Shown here piece by piece: positions 1-9,480 of a stretch of DNA of 64,000 bases; positions within the stretch are counted from its first letter, which is position 1, and each line of letters begins with the position of its first letter. The translations under genes and the position numbers were made by a program. The stretch is from Saprospiraceae bacterium. GTDB lineage: Bacteria > Bacteroidota > Bacteroidia > Chitinophagales > Saprospiraceae. Under the pieces are notes generated by a model, which was not told where the DNA came from, searched no databases, and worked only from the letters and a program-made list of their open reading frames with translations. Location: the NCBI GenBank assembly GCA_016715405.1, contig JADKAE010000002.1, positions 1-64,000 of the forward strand. The letters run 5' to 3'.

Positions 1-790
1 CCAGGCGGAACACCCGTCCGCCGTTTTCATCCAGTCGACGATCGAGGGCGCGGGCCTGGCGGAAAGCGTTTTTGTAGTCTTTGCGCTGAATAAAAACCCA
101 GGTGAGTAGTTCGACGTATTGAACGGCGTTTTCGTCAGTTTGCAACCGGGTATAGAGTTGCGCTTGTAATTCTTTGAAATCTTCGGGCATCAGGTAGCGC
201 TGGAAGATAGTTTTGAGGTTATTGAGCCGTTCGGGGCTATCGTCGAGGCTATTGAGGTACTGTTCCACCATACGGGGTATATCGCCTTTGCGGCGGTACA
301 GGTCGCCCAGGTTGTAAGCAAAGAGTTGGTTATCTTTTAACAATACCGCACCTTTTTCGTAAGAAGCTATAGCCTGGTCGTATTTCATCTGGTTGGCAAA
401 CATATTGGCCAGCCTGATGATAGAATACTGATCGGGGGTGAGACGCTCGATGGCGAACAGATACTGCTTGTCGGCTTCCTCCTGGCGATCTTGTCTTTCC
501 AGGAGTTTGCCATAGGTTACGTACAGGCTGCCGTTGGCGGGATCTTTCCTGATTTGTTTGACCAATTCCTGTTCGGCCTTATCATAGGACGACAATTCAA
601 TCAGGCAATCGATGTAGCTGTTAAAAAAATAGTCATTTTGCTCGTTGACCCTAAATAATTTCTCGAACAAGACGGCGGCTTTTTCGTATTCGCCATCCTG
701 AAAATACTGCTGTGCCAGCCTGGCATCCTGGGCAAAAAGGGCGCCGGTTACACCTCCCCACAAGGCGAGTAAGATCAAAAAGCGTTTCAT
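1..790 (-). CDS. Exported TPR protein, C-terminus outside window
   Basis: The reading frame opens with ATG at 790 and runs off the left edge, so the C-terminus is missing. The first 20 or so residues form a signal peptide (MKRFLILLALWGGVTGALFA, then Q), so the product is exported to the periplasm or outer membrane. The remainder is helical, with repeating TPR-like pairs (for example YDKAEQELVKQIRKDP, YDQAIASYEKGAVLLKD, ERLNNLKTIFQRYL). TPR arrays are protein-protein scaffolds; no enzymatic motif is visible. It is a likely scaffold of unknown partner. It lies downstream of the tonB gene but is separated from it by a hairpin terminator. Confidence 0.75.
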   Translation of the reverse strand, partial: MKRFLILLALWGGVTGALFAQDARLAQQYFQDGEYEKAAVLFEKLFRVNEQNDYFFNSYIDCLIELSSYDKAEQELVKQIRKDPANGSLYVTYGKLLERQDRQEEADKQYLFAIERLTPDQYSIIRLANMFANQMKYDQAIASYEKGAVLLKDNQLFAYNLGDLYRRKGDIPRMVEQYLNSLDDSPERLNNLKTIFQRYLMPEDFKELQAQLYTRLQTDENAVQYVELLTWVFIQRKDYKNAFRQARALDRRLDENGGRVFRL

Positions 791-870
791 GCGGGTAACA
801 TTTGAGTAAAAGCAAAAAAGCATATTGCTGTGTATAAAAACGTCGACTTGCGGCAAAAGTTGCATATATA

Positions 871-916
871 AAAACAGGAGTCACCTCGGATTGGACTCCG
901 GGATGACTCCTGTTTT
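871..916 (-). terminator. Hairpin terminator after tonB
   Basis: AAAACAGGAGTCA at 871-883 is the exact reverse complement of TGACTCCTGTTTT at 904-916, with a partly self-complementary 20-base loop. On the minus strand the stem follows the TonB stop codon (937) by about 20 bases and ends in a run of T, as expected of an intrinsic terminator. Confidence 0.7.
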
Positions 917-936
917 ATCGCGTATATTAGAATATA

Positions 937-1862
937 TTATTCCAACTTAAAGCGGACGGGCAGGTTGAACTGCACGCGTACCGGGCGTCCGCGTTGTTTG
1001 CCTGGCAGCCACTTGATGCCTTCCGTGTTCATCATATTGACTACGCGCATCGCTTCCTGGCCGCATTGGGCGCCGATATCGCGCACCACTTTGACGTCGG
1101 TAACGGTACCGTCCTTTTCGACAACAAAAGTAACTACAGCCGTACCTTCTACGCCGTTTTCGCGAGCGATAGCGGGATACTTGATATTTTTATAAATAAA
1201 TTCAAGCATCTTTTTATCGGCGCATTTTTTCTTATCATCGGCCGTCGGCTGGTCTTCGCAACCAGGGAATCGAGGCATTTCTTCTACCACGCGGAAAATC
1301 TCCTCTTCATCCTTTGCAGGTGGTGGCGGCGGCGGTGGTGGCGGCGGCGGCGCTTCGTGTTTGGGCGCGGGAGGCGCCACAATTTCCGTTTCCTGGGTGA
1401 TCTCCTGGCTTACAAAGTCAGGTTGATCTTCCACGATAAGTTCATCGGGAACTGCCTGAATGACAGGAGGTGGTGGTGGCGGCGGTGGTGGCGGCGGTTC
1501 AGAAGTGCGAGGGGGTTCTACCTCGATTTCTTCTTCCAGTGTTTCGAGGTATTGAGAAACGTCAACCGTTTTATCATACTTCGTCCACGCGAAGCCATTA
1601 CAGTAAGCGCTAGTGCCAGCATGCGACCCAAATTGAGAAAAGTAACCCTCCAGCGGAAAATATCCGCTTCGGGATACTTGTTTCTTGAGTCCAGCTGAAA
1701 GCCACTCGGCCTATCTGAATGCAGACCATCCTCATGCGCTTTGGCGAATTTGTTGAAATGCGATTTCATGTACAGGATTACAACTGCAATGAGAAATATC
1801 GCTAACATTACGCCAACCATGAAAGTTGTCCCGGTAATTTCGAAGCTCAAGTTAGACAGCAT
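937..1862 (-). CDS. Energy transducer TonB, frameshifted
   Basis: The gene is read in two frames. The first (1862 to about 1593) carries a membrane segment near residues 12-32, a basic cytoplasmic loop and the motif DIFRWRVTFLN before a second membrane segment. The second (about 1593 to 937) continues the second helix as FAWTKYDKTVDV, then an acidic stretch, a run of 11 prolines and a TonB C-terminal domain (YPAIARENGVEGTAVVTFVV). Restoring one T in GCTTCGCG near 1593 joins the frames, and the result matches the intact paralogue at 29738-30631 along its length. TonB proteins pass proton-motive energy to outer-membrane receptors. No exbB, exbD or receptor gene is adjacent. The shift is probably a sequencing indel; a real pseudogene cannot be excluded. 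Confidence 0.8.
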
Positions 1863-1944
1863 ATGGACAAAATTTGTGGGTAATAGATAATATCAATGTA
1901 ATAGATGTGCCGTTTTTGCTTTTTGGCGTATGCGGCAAAAAAAA

Positions 1945-2340
1945 TTATTTTACCATGGCTTCATAGGCGGCAGCATCGAGCAATGCCGTCAATTCAGCGC
2001 GGTCTGTCATTTCAATTTTCACGATCCAGCCATCTCCATAAGGGTCGCGATTGACCAGTGTGGGGTCGTCGCCGCCTGATTCGGCTAGTTTGGAGTTGAA
2101 TTCCAAAATTTTGCCGGACACGGGCATTAATAGATCGGAAGTGGTTTTTACGGCTTCAACCGTGCCGAATATTTCGCCGGCGGAAAGGGTGTCGCCCACG
2201 GTTTCTACTTCGATATACACCAGCTCGTCCAGTTCATGCTGGGCAAAATCGGTAATACCTACATACGCGATCTGGCTGCCTTCTTCGGCGCGAATCCACT
2301 CGTGATCTTCAGTATAAAGCAGGTTAGATGGAAAAAGCAT
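1945..2340 (-). CDS. gcvH: Glycine cleavage system H protein
   Basis: This is the lipoyl carrier of the glycine cleavage complex, which shuttles the aminomethyl group of glycine between the P, T and L proteins in the cytoplasm. At 131 residues it has the usual length. The lipoylation site is Lys65 in GTVEAVKTTSDL, and the N-terminal LYTEDHEWI and C-terminal GDGWIVKIEM blocks are typical. A longer in-frame start exists at 2388, but MLFPSNLLYT at 2340 fits the family start. A TATTTTTG box on the minus strand (2407-2400) lies 60 bases upstream and could be the promoter. The other glycine cleavage genes are not in the window, which is common in Bacteroidota. Confidence 0.95.
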   Translation of the reverse strand: MLFPSNLLYTEDHEWIRAEEGSQIAYVGITDFAQHELDELVYIEVETVGDTLSAGEIFGTVEAVKTTSDLLMPVSGKILEFNSKLAESGGDDPTLVNRDPYGDGWIVKIEMTDRAELTALLDAAAYEAMVK

Positions 2341-2470
2341 ATCAACAATTTGGATAGTGTCGTGACAAATAAAATGATAGCGGCCCAAGTTAGGCCGCTC
2401 AAAAATAAATATTTTTGTTAAGTGGCGAATGATCGCTCTTTTTTTTCGCTATTCTAAAAATACGACGCGA

Positions 2471-3799
2471 TTACGAGACGGCAGTTTGCTGTTGTTTTTT
2501 GGCTAAAAACTGTTGTGCCCATTCGGTTGTAATCGACTTGGGGCGTTCGAGGGGCAAACCCATGGCACGCGCCCAACAGGTAGCGGCCAACACGCCCAAG
2601 GCGCGTGATACGCCGAACATCACCGTATAATAGTCGTATTCGGTAAGGCCGTAATGTACAAGTAGCGCCCCCGAGTGTGCATCTACATTGGGCCATGGGT
2701 TTTTGACTTTGCCCAGGCTTTCGAGAATAGGCGGCACTATTTCAAAAACTTGCCATACCACGCGCACGATATCGCTATTGGGAATATGGGCTTCGGCAAA
2801 TTCTTTTTGCGCCATAAACCGCGGGTCGGGGCGGCGCAGCACGGCATGGCCGTAACCCGGAATGACCTGCCCGCTAGCCAGCGTATTGCGCACGTATTCG
2901 GCCAATTGTTCATCCGTGGGGGTACGCGTGCCCAGTTCGTCGAGCATATTGAAAATCCAACGGATCACTTCCTGGTTGGCGAGCCCGTGCAGGGGGCCTG
3001 CCAGGGCGCCCATAGCGGCGGCAAAGGAAAGGTATACATCGCTCAAGGTAGAACCTACGAGGTGCATCGTATGCGCAGAGGCGTTACCTCCTTCGTGGTC
3101 GGCGTGGATGGTGAGATAAAGCCGCATGAGCTCTTTGAATTCCTCACCGGGCACACCCAGCATGTGGGCATAGTTGGCGCCCCAGTCGAGCGAAGGATCG
3201 GGAGCGATATGCTTGCCGTCGTGGAAAGAACGCCGGTAAATATAAGCAGCCACCCGCGGCAGTCCTGCCAGCAGGTTCATAGTATCCTCGTAAGTGGGTT
3301 CCCAATAATCTGCTTTGTTGAGCCCTTCGTCGTAGCGCTTGGCAAAATTACTCGACGTTTGCATGGCGGAGATGGCAGCGATAAACTGCGTCATGGGGTG
3401 CGTGTCAACCGGCAGGCTGTCGAGCATGGCAAATACGTGGTCGGGCACCTGGCTGCGTTTGCGCCATTCGGCAGACAGCCAATCGGCTTGCTCCGCAGTA
3501 GGGATTTCGCCCACCATCATCAGCCAGAAAAGCCCTTCGGGTTTGGGTTCTGAGCCTCCGGGGCTTTTAGGCAATAATTCTTTGAGTTGGGTAATGGAAT
3601 ATCCTCTAAAACGGATGCCTTCCATTGGGTCGAGTTCGGAAGTTTCCCATACCATCATACGGATATTGCGGGCGCCGCCGTAAATCTGGTCGAGTGTGAC
3701 CGATTCAACTACCGTTTCGCCGTGTTCTTTGAGCATGGCTTTGACCTTGTTGCGCAGGTCGGCAGCTTTTTCTGCAAATTGTTGCTTTAAGGGATCCAT
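2471..3799 (-). CDS. gltA: Citrate synthase, eukaryotic-like type
   Basis: Condenses acetyl-CoA and oxaloacetate to citrate at the entry of the TCA cycle. The 442-residue product carries the catalytic triad context of citrate synthases: His in GPLHGLANQEV, His in PGYGHAVLR and Asp in VDAHSGALLVHYG. The N-terminal part (DQIYGGARNIRMMVWETSELDPMEGIRFRGYSI) resembles the mitochondrial-type enzymes that many Bacteroidota carry, rather than the NADH-regulated hexameric enterobacterial type; that assignment is from recognition, not alignment. It stands alone, followed at 130 bases by gcvH on the same strand. Confidence 0.93.
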   Translation of the reverse strand: MDPLKQQFAEKAADLRNKVKAMLKEHGETVVESVTLDQIYGGARNIRMMVWETSELDPMEGIRFRGYSITQLKELLPKSPGGSEPKPEGLFWLMMVGEIPTAEQADWLSAEWRKRSQVPDHVFAMLDSLPVDTHPMTQFIAAISAMQTSSNFAKRYDEGLNKADYWEPTYEDTMNLLAGLPRVAAYIYRRSFHDGKHIAPDPSLDWGANYAHMLGVPGEEFKELMRLYLTIHADHEGGNASAHTMHLVGSTLSDVYLSFAAAMGALAGPLHGLANQEVIRWIFNMLDELGTRTPTDEQLAEYVRNTLASGQVIPGYGHAVLRRPDPRFMAQKEFAEAHIPNSDIVRVVWQVFEIVPPILESLGKVKNPWPNVDAHSGALLVHYGLTEYDYYTVMFGVSRALGVLAATCWARAMGLPLERPKSITTEWAQQFLAKKQQQTAVS

Positions 3800-3904
3800 T
3801 CGGATGCACTTTATTTGGTTAAAGTATAGCTATTGCGCGTTTGTTTAGCGCCCTAAATTTAGGCTTTATTGCTTGTAATTCCGCTTTTTTACCGGCCGTA
3901 TTCT

Positions 3905-3948
3905 GCAAAAAACAAAAGGGCGTTTCTTATTATCGAAACGCCCTTTTG
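3905..3948 (-). terminator. Intrinsic terminator after DUF2807 gene
   Basis: A perfect 13-bp stem (AAAAGGGCGTTTC at 3914-3926, GAAACGCCCTTTT at 3935-3947) with an 8-base loop. On the minus strand it is followed by GTTTTTTG, so it terminates transcription arriving from the DUF2807 gene that stops at 3976. Confidence 0.85.
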
Positions 3949-3975
3949 AGTGGGTATGTTTAACAAATTGCCTGT

Positions 3976-4722
3976 TTAATTTGCATCAACCACGCGACCC
4001 GAGCCGGTGATGGTGACATCCAGAATTGGATCGCCTTTGAAGAATACGTCGCCGCTACCACTTATTCTTACGATAAGCAACTCGTTTACAAATACTTCTG
4101 CATCTCCACTGCCGCTGATATTGATATCGGCGGTGCGCAAGGTGAAGCCGAAAGCCCTGAGATCGCCCGAGCCGGAAATAGTAAGGTCTAGTTCGTCGGC
4201 AAACCCTTCGAGTATCAGGTCGCCCGAACCGGAAATTCGCGAATTGATCTTGTCGGCTTCCAGCGAAAGGTCTATATCGCCCGAACCGGAGATCTCAAGC
4301 TCAATATCATTGACTAATAAGGTGTTTTCACTAACGATATCACCCGAGCCCGACATTTTGAGGCTCGTAATGTCTGGCATGGTAATAAAAATAGTGAGAT
4401 CACCCACGTCGCGCACACAGCGGTCGATTTCAATTTTCCACACGCCATTATGTACGTCGCGTTCCAGTTCGTCAATAATATTTTGTTTACCTTCTACGGT
4501 CACCTCAAAATCGTCGCCCTGGCGGACAAATACCCTGGCGGACATCCTTACGTCAATCCCGGTAAAGTCGGGTACGGTAATTGTTTCGCTGACAATGGGC
4601 CCACTGCCGTTTAAACACCCGAAGATGTTATCGTCGTCGTCTACATCGATAAAACAGCCCGGGCTGAGCGTCAACGCAAACACACTAATGAAGGCTAAAA
4701 ATAGCCATTGGATACGTTTCAT
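3976..4722 (-). CDS. DUF2807 (GIN-type) lipoprotein
   Basis: The 248-residue protein starts with a lipoprotein signal peptide ending in LTLSPGC, so Cys23 is probably lipidated and the protein anchored to the inner or outer membrane. An acidic DVDDDDN stretch follows, then a right-handed beta-helix-like region built of repeats around ISGSGDI spaced about 20 residues apart (SGSGDIVSEN, SGSGDIDLSL, SGSGDLILEG, SGSGDLRAFG, SGSGDAEVFV, SGSGDVFFKG). This is the Bacteroidota DUF2807 or putative autotransporter adhesin head domain family, with no established biochemical activity. It is a single-gene unit with its own terminator. Confidence 0.88.
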   Translation of the reverse strand: MKRIQWLFLAFISVFALTLSPGCFIDVDDDDNIFGCLNGSGPIVSETITVPDFTGIDVRMSARVFVRQGDDFEVTVEGKQNIIDELERDVHNGVWKIEIDRCVRDVGDLTIFITMPDITSLKMSGSGDIVSENTLLVNDIELEISGSGDIDLSLEADKINSRISGSGDLILEGFADELDLTISGSGDLRAFGFTLRTADINISGSGDAEVFVNELLIVRISGSGDVFFKGDPILDVTITGSGRVVDAN

Positions 4723-4739
4723 AATGGATTGATTTTTTT

Positions 4740-4956
4740 GATTTGCTGATTTGCTGATTTGCTGATTTGCTGATTTGCTGATTTGCTGATTTGCTGATTT
4801 GCTGATTTGCTGATTTGCTGATTTGCTGATTTGCTGATTTGCTAATGTGCTAATTAATATTAGTTATTATTTAATTAATTATCAGCACATTAACCCATCA
4901 GCAAATTAGCACATTAACCCATCAGCACATTAACCCATCAGCACATCAGCACATTA
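4740..4956. repeat. GATTTGCT tandem array with inverted arm
   Basis: Thirteen perfect copies of GATTTGCT run from 4740 to 4843. After an AT-rich loop, 4881-4956 holds degenerate reverse-complement units (ATCAGCACATTAACCC, ATCAGCAAATTAGC). The two arms can fold into a long imperfect hairpin. The array begins 18 bases upstream of the DUF2807 start codon and ends 4 bases before the stop of the next gene, so it fills the whole spacer. A related array recurs at 56459-56594. Confidence 0.9.
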
Positions 4957-4960
4957 AATT

Positions 4961-5545
4961 TTACCAGCGGCGCGAGCCGAACCATCCGATGCGGAAAGTA
5001 AGGCCGGTAAACCAGCCGCTAAAGTCCTCGTCGGAATAGCCGCGGGTTTCATTGGAGCCGTTAACCAGGCGGTAACCGGCGGTGCCTGCTACTCGAAACC
5101 AGCGGGTGACGTTGAGTTCGACGCCGAGCTCGGGAGTAAACACGAAGATTCGGTCGACATCCTGGACGTCGTTTTCGAGTTCTATGTCGAGTCCGCCCCA
5201 GCCAATACGGGTGCTGCCGTAGAGGTGAATAACCTTATGAGGTCGGAAAGTACCGCCCAGCCAGAAGCCGCCGTGGCCAATTTCCGCCACTTTTACATCG
5301 CCGTCTTCGAAGAGCTTGTTAAAATCTACACTGCCCATGCCATAGCCGCCCACAAATGCGCTGCCGATAACCAATCCGCCGCCGCCGCCTACCGAGGTGC
5401 TGATCTGGTTGTTAATACCTATTTCGACTATGGGCGCGGCAAAGCCGCCTTTTACACGGGCGTTGTTAAATAAGGTTTCATGTTGTGCCTGCGCATTTGC
5501 CTGCAACCAGAAACCGAGGAACAGAAGGATGATTACTTTTTTCAT
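4961..5545 (-). CDS. Exported outer-membrane beta-barrel protein
   Basis: The 194-residue product has a clear signal peptide (MKKVIILLFLGFWLQANAQA) followed by alternating beta strands rich in Gly and aromatic residues (GGGGGLVIGSAFVGGYGMGS, GGFWLGGTFRPHKVIHLYG, ELGVELNVTRWFRVAGTAGYRLV). It ends in an aromatic strand (FTGLTFRIGWFGSRRW), the signature of a small outer-membrane barrel of the OmpW/porin-like class. No function is recognisable. It is followed by a hairpin of GTGAACT repeats and then, on the same strand, by another barrel-containing protein. Confidence 0.75.
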   Translation of the reverse strand: MKKVIILLFLGFWLQANAQAQHETLFNNARVKGGFAAPIVEIGINNQISTSVGGGGGLVIGSAFVGGYGMGSVDFNKLFEDGDVKVAEIGHGGFWLGGTFRPHKVIHLYGSTRIGWGGLDIELENDVQDVDRIFVFTPELGVELNVTRWFRVAGTAGYRLVNGSNETRGYSDEDFSGWFTGLTFRIGWFGSRRW

Positions 5546-5563
5546 AATGAGTATTTTGTGAAA

Positions 5564-5632
5564 GTGAACTGTGAACTGTGAACTGTGAACTGCTCCCTGA
5601 TCGGTTCACTGTTCACAGTTCACAGTTCACAC
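5564..5632. repeat. GTGAACT array and inverted partner
   Basis: Four perfect GTGAACT units (5564-5591) face AGTTCAC/GTTCACA units (5603-5630) across a short loop, giving a strong hairpin. It sits upstream of one minus-strand gene and just downstream of the stop codon of another, so it could terminate transcription or lie in the leader. Confidence 0.88.
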
Positions 5633-5633
5633 A

Positions 5634-7279
5634 TTAAAACCTTAGGCCGGCAGTGAGGCCTACCCACATTTTCAGGTTGTTGCCGGAGGCCGATGTGCTT
5701 TCATAGAAAGGACGGGGCGTAAGTTGGGAGCCGTAGACGCCGCTTTCGGCGTCGACTTTTTTGGATACCATAATATTGAGGACGGGGCCGGCGAAGCAAC
5801 TCGTTTTTTTGCCGATTTGCCAATCGAATGTAGCGCGCACTTGATTGAGCAGGTGGAGCTCCCTGGTCCACACCTCGCGTTCATTGATGTGCATAGTTAC
5901 GACCTCAAAATTAAGCAGGCTGCGCGGATGCAGGCGGAGGGCTGTACCGAGGCCATAACCCAGTGCCCAGCTCATTTTGCTTTCGCCGTTTTTGTTGTCG
6001 TCGTCCCAGCGGGCTGCCAGTTGAAAAATGTTGTAGAGCTTATGCGTGCCCAATTTGGCCGACAGGTTGCCGTACATTGTTTCGGCGCCTGCAATTTCAA
6101 GCCGGTTGTATCCTTTTTTCACCAGATTGAGGAAGCCAAAAGGCGTACCGCAAATCGTATCGGCAATATTGACAAGGGCAAATTGAAAGCCGTCTACCTT
6201 TTTCCTTTATTAAAAAGCAGCGCCATTTGCCCCCACTCTACATCGCCGGCGATATTAAACAGGCCGGCGGTTTGCGTTTTCGCCTTATCGCGCGCCAGGT
6301 TGAACAGCATAGATGCCTGTACGCCATCGATATATCCCTGCGTCATATTGAATACGCCGGCAACCTGCACCCCTTTTACGTCGCCCTGGGCAATATTGTA
6401 TACGCCGGCGGCCTGAATAGCTTTAGCCTCGCCGCTGTGATTAAATACGCCGGCGGCCTGTAAGCCGACAAGCTTGCCGTGGTTGATATTAAACAAGCCG
6501 CTGAGTTGGGTGCCCGACACGTCGTTATCGACCAGATTGGCAAAACCTGCCACCTGAACGCCTTTAACGTCGTTGCGGATGCGATTGACAAATCCGCCGA
6601 CTTCGAGGCCTTCCACACCGCCGTTATCGCCCCAGAGCAGGTTGAGCGACAGCGTGTTGGTCATATTCCGTTTGCGGTTTGCTACATTATTCAGGAAAGG
6701 CAACAGCGATATCTGCGCGAGACGGCGACTGGTTTCATCTGCCGCTGTTTCGGCCTGCGATATGGGTTGCACCAGCGAGCGAAGCGAGGCGTCGTGCATA
6801 GTCAGGATGCTATTGCCTCCCGGCAAACTGGCAATACGCTGTCCCTCAATGGCCGGCACTTCCCGCACTTCCCGTTTTCGGCGTCCATTTGGCGAAGTAT
6901 TGCGTTCGGGATAGATCGGACTGGTTTGACGCACTTTGCCCGGCAGTGTCTGGAGTTGGCTGAGTTGGGCTTTCTTCTGCTTATCGGTTCGCAGCACCAC
7001 TTGTTGACCCACTTCCACATAGTCGACTGCCGTTTCTTTCAGCATATTGTCGAGCGCTACCGAAAGGGGTTGGTTGACGACCGACACCGTCACCTTTTGT
7101 TGCACGGGCACAAAGTTGCTGCTGTAGCTAAAATTGACGCGATAATTCGCACTGATGGCATCAATACGTAGCCCAGCGGTTCGTTGGTGTAATTGAGCGA
7201 AACCCTTTGCCTGGAGGGTTGGGCGCTCATGGCGACCGTCCAGCCCAACAACAGGAATATGCCGGTACATTTTTTTCAT
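5634..7279 (-). CDS. STN-domain surface-repeat barrel protein, frameshifted
   Basis: Three frames must be joined. Removing one A from the A7 run at the start (about 7270) gives a signal peptide MKKCTGIFLLLGWTVAMSAQ. One G must be restored near 7160 to reach LDAISANYRVNFSYSS, and one A in the A5 run near 6203 to reach VDGFQFALVNIADTICG. The order is signal peptide, STN (secretin/TonB short N-terminal) domain, a linker, then at least eight repeats of about 22 residues of the form GVQVAGFANLVDNDVSG, and a C-terminal outer-membrane barrel (KMWVGLTAGLRF). The repeats resemble the LA_2272-type surface repeats. The gene starts 27 bases after the fecR stop, so the two form an operon. It is probably a surface protein that signals to FecR. 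The shifts look like homopolymer errors. Confidence 0.72.
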
Positions 7280-7306
7280 AGCAACAGGATTCGGGTGAAG
7301 GCGGGG

Positions 7307-8311
7307 CTATTCGCAACCTGCTCCGCTCAAAACAATGGTATCGCCGCTACGCGAAACCTCTAATTCCATTGACACGCTGAGCACTTCGGTAGTAAGTGAT
7401 CGAGTTGGGGCTTGTCGTAGCTTCCATGAAACTGGCACCTGAGAATGGTTTCATTGTCTACACGGGTTTGCACGTGGAAGTAGCGTTCGAGGGCAACAAG
7501 TACCTCGCTAAGGGCGACGCCGTCAAAATCGAGGCGTTGGTTTTTCCATGCCGTGGTATTAACGGAGGCGACCGCTTTCTTTTGGAGGGTACCTTTAGAT
7601 TTGTCGAGCAAACCCGTTGCGCCGGGTTCGAGCACCACCAGCTTACGGTCATCTTTGGCGCTGGCCACCTGTACTTTGCCGGTAGCCACCGTTACTTCCA
7701 CATTACCCTCCCCGGGGTAAGCGCGCACATTAAAAGAAGTACCCAACACGGTAGTGCGCGCGTCGCCGCTGCTAATCACAAAAGGCTTGTCTTCCATGCG
7801 TTTGACCTCAAAAAAGGCTTCCCCTTCGAGTGTCGCGTAGCGAAGTCCTGCCGAGTCGATAAAAGTCAAATGGGTATTTTCATTGAGCCATACCTGGCTG
7901 CCGTCGGGCAGTTGGTATTGCATTTGCCGGCCGGCCGGTGTATGCACTGCATAAGTCTGAGGTGCGGAGCCGGTGTAGTACCACCAGTACCCTATGCCAA
8001 TCGCTATCAAAATTACGGCAGCAGCGCGTAACCACCAAGCGGGAATAGACAAATGCCTGCCGCCAGTCGATGAACTGCTTGAAGCAGGCTCGTCCAGCCT
8101 GGTTTCCATTCGCTGCCAGGCAGCCTGGGTATCGGCCTGGAATGGCGGCTGGTGTACGGCTTCCGTAGCGCGCCACAATTGAATCGTCTCTTCAAAGAAC
8201 TTTGCGATGGTCTTCATGTTCCGCGACCCACGCCATAAGCGCAGACTTTTCCTGCGCCGACATAACGGAGAGGTATTTGGCCATCCATTGGATGTGTATA
8301 GGTTCTTCCAT
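7307..8311 (-). CDS. FecR family anti-sigma/regulator, frameshifted
   Basis: The product is a membrane-spanning regulator that in this family controls an ECF sigma factor. The N-terminal cytoplasmic part (MEEPIHIQWMAKYLSVMSAQ, start ATG at 8311) joins KFFEETIQLWRATEA after a one-base shift near 8205. A membrane helix (AAAVILIAIGIGYWWYY) follows, then the FecR domain (VHTPAGRQMQYQLPDGSQVWLNE and FVISSGDARTTVLGTSFNVRAY), and a C-terminal domain that regains TEVLSVSMELEVSRSGDTIV after a second shift near 7394, ending at 7307. Without the repairs the frame is 285 residues (8217-7360). No sigma factor gene is upstream, where a repeat-filled spacer lies. The partner is the STN-domain surface protein downstream. 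Confidence 0.85.
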
Positions 8312-8508
8312 CGCGTTGTTTCCCTTTTCCAAGCTTATGATGCGGAGGCATGGGGGGCACCCCTACTGGTGGGGAAATTTTTTTTCAAAAAATTTCCGTT
8401 CTCTGTTATCCGTTGTCGGTTCTCCGTTCTCTGTTATCCGTACTTTTTGTAATTATTTAGCAGGTATAACTTAACGCCAAAATAAGCGCAAAGACCTTTA
8501 CTTATGAC

Positions 8509-8594
8509 ACCCCCGGCCCCTAAAGGGGAGTCTTCACGCTATCAAGAAAACCCCGTTTGCCAGAGGGATTCCCCTTTAGGGGTTAGGGGTTTGG
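8509..8594. repeat. Inverted repeat around CCCCTAAAGGGG
   Basis: CCCCTAAAGGGGA (8517-8529) faces TCCCCTTTAGGGG (8570-8582), extended by further C-rich and G-rich flanks. The stem lies midway in the 425-base spacer between the fecR start and truA. The left part of that spacer (about 8398-8450) holds TCTCTGTTATCCGTT-type units that pair with the ACAGAGA array at 8666-8708. Confidence 0.7.
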
Positions 8595-8643
8595 GTTGGC
8601 AATTTCGAGGTTAAGCTGCTAATCTAAATAGTTACTTCTTTTT

Positions 8644-8716
8644 TATTTTTGTTAGTTAATCTTAAACAGAGAACAGAGAACAGAGAACAGAGAACAGAGA
8701 ACAGAGATTATCTTTG
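8644..8716 (+). promoter_or_regulatory. Promoter-leader cassette with ACAGAGA array before truA
   Basis: TATTTTTG (8644-8651) fits the Bacteroidota -7 box TANNTTTG. It is followed by TTAGTTAATCTTAA and then 5-6 copies of ACAGAGA (8666-8706), closed by a second box TATCTTTG (8709-8716) 20 bases before the truA ATG. The same order of box, AGTTA and ACAGAGA array recurs at three other loci in the window. Confidence 0.6.
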
Positions 8717-8736
8717 TGGGGAATGAAGCAAAAACG

Positions 8737-9480
8737 ATGAGATATTTCGCAGAGATGGCATACAACGGGGCGGCCTACCACGGTTGGCAGCAGCAGCCGC
8801 ACAGTGCGAGTGTGCAGGAGACGGTAGCCGGCAAAATGGCCTTGATATTGGGACGGCCGGTAGAGATCACGGGGTGTGGTCGCACGGATGCAGGCGTACA
8901 TGCCAGTCAGTACTACTTTCATTTTGATCAGGAGGGTGATTTTCCGGCGTCATTTCTATCGCGGCTCAATCGCATATTGCCGGCAGATATAGCCATATAT
9001 CGCTTTATTCCCGTTGCCGACGAGGCCCATGCCCGGTTTGATGCCGTACACAGGGCGTACGACTACTATATTACCTTGCGAAAAGACCCGTTTAAGCAGC
9101 AGACCAGTTATTACTACCCTTTTGCCGATAAAATCGACCTGGGCGCCATGCAGGCGGCGGCGGCGCTATTGCTGCATTACGATATTTTTTACCCTTTTTG
9201 TAAAAGTGATACCGACGTAAAAACCATGCGTTGTGATTTGCGACAGGCAGAATGGGTACGGGACGAAGAAAAACACCTATTGCGTTTTCATATAGCCTCC
9301 GACCGTTTTTTGCGGGGCATGGTGCGGCTCATCGTGGGCATGTGCCTGTCGGTAGGCACGGGGCAATACGGCCTCGACGCGGTAAAAGAAGCGCTGGAAA
9401 ATCAGACACGCCTGGGCAAAAGCCTGAGCGTGCCGCCCGAGGGATTATTCTTGTCGGAAGTGCGGTATGCCTATATTTAG
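8737..9480 (+). CDS. truA: tRNA pseudouridine(38-40) synthase TruA
   Basis: Isomerises uridines 38-40 in the anticodon arm of tRNAs. The 247-residue protein has the family's catalytic Asp51 in GCGRTDAGVHA and the start MRYFAEMAYNGAAYHGWQQQ. A longer in-frame GTG start at 8716 overlaps the -7 box, so ATG 8737 is preferred. Its stop overlaps the stop of the convergent WD40 gene by four bases, so no terminator separates them. Length and motifs are normal. Confidence 0.95.
   Translation: MRYFAEMAYNGAAYHGWQQQPHSASVQETVAGKMALILGRPVEITGCGRTDAGVHASQYYFHFDQEGDFPASFLSRLNRILPADIAIYRFIPVADEAHARFDAVHRAYDYYITLRKDPFKQQTSYYYPFADKIDLGAMQAAAALLLHYDIFYPFCKSDTDVKTMRCDLRQAEWVRDEEKHLLRFHIASDRFLRGMVRLIVGMCLSVGTGQYGLDAVKEALENQTRLGKSLSVPPEGLFLSEVRYAYI

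Noticed and set aside
994..1698. Plus-strand frame overlapping tonB
   Set aside because: It is the antisense shadow of the tonB proline stretch, with arginine/tryptophan-rich low-complexity sequence and no recognisable start or domain.
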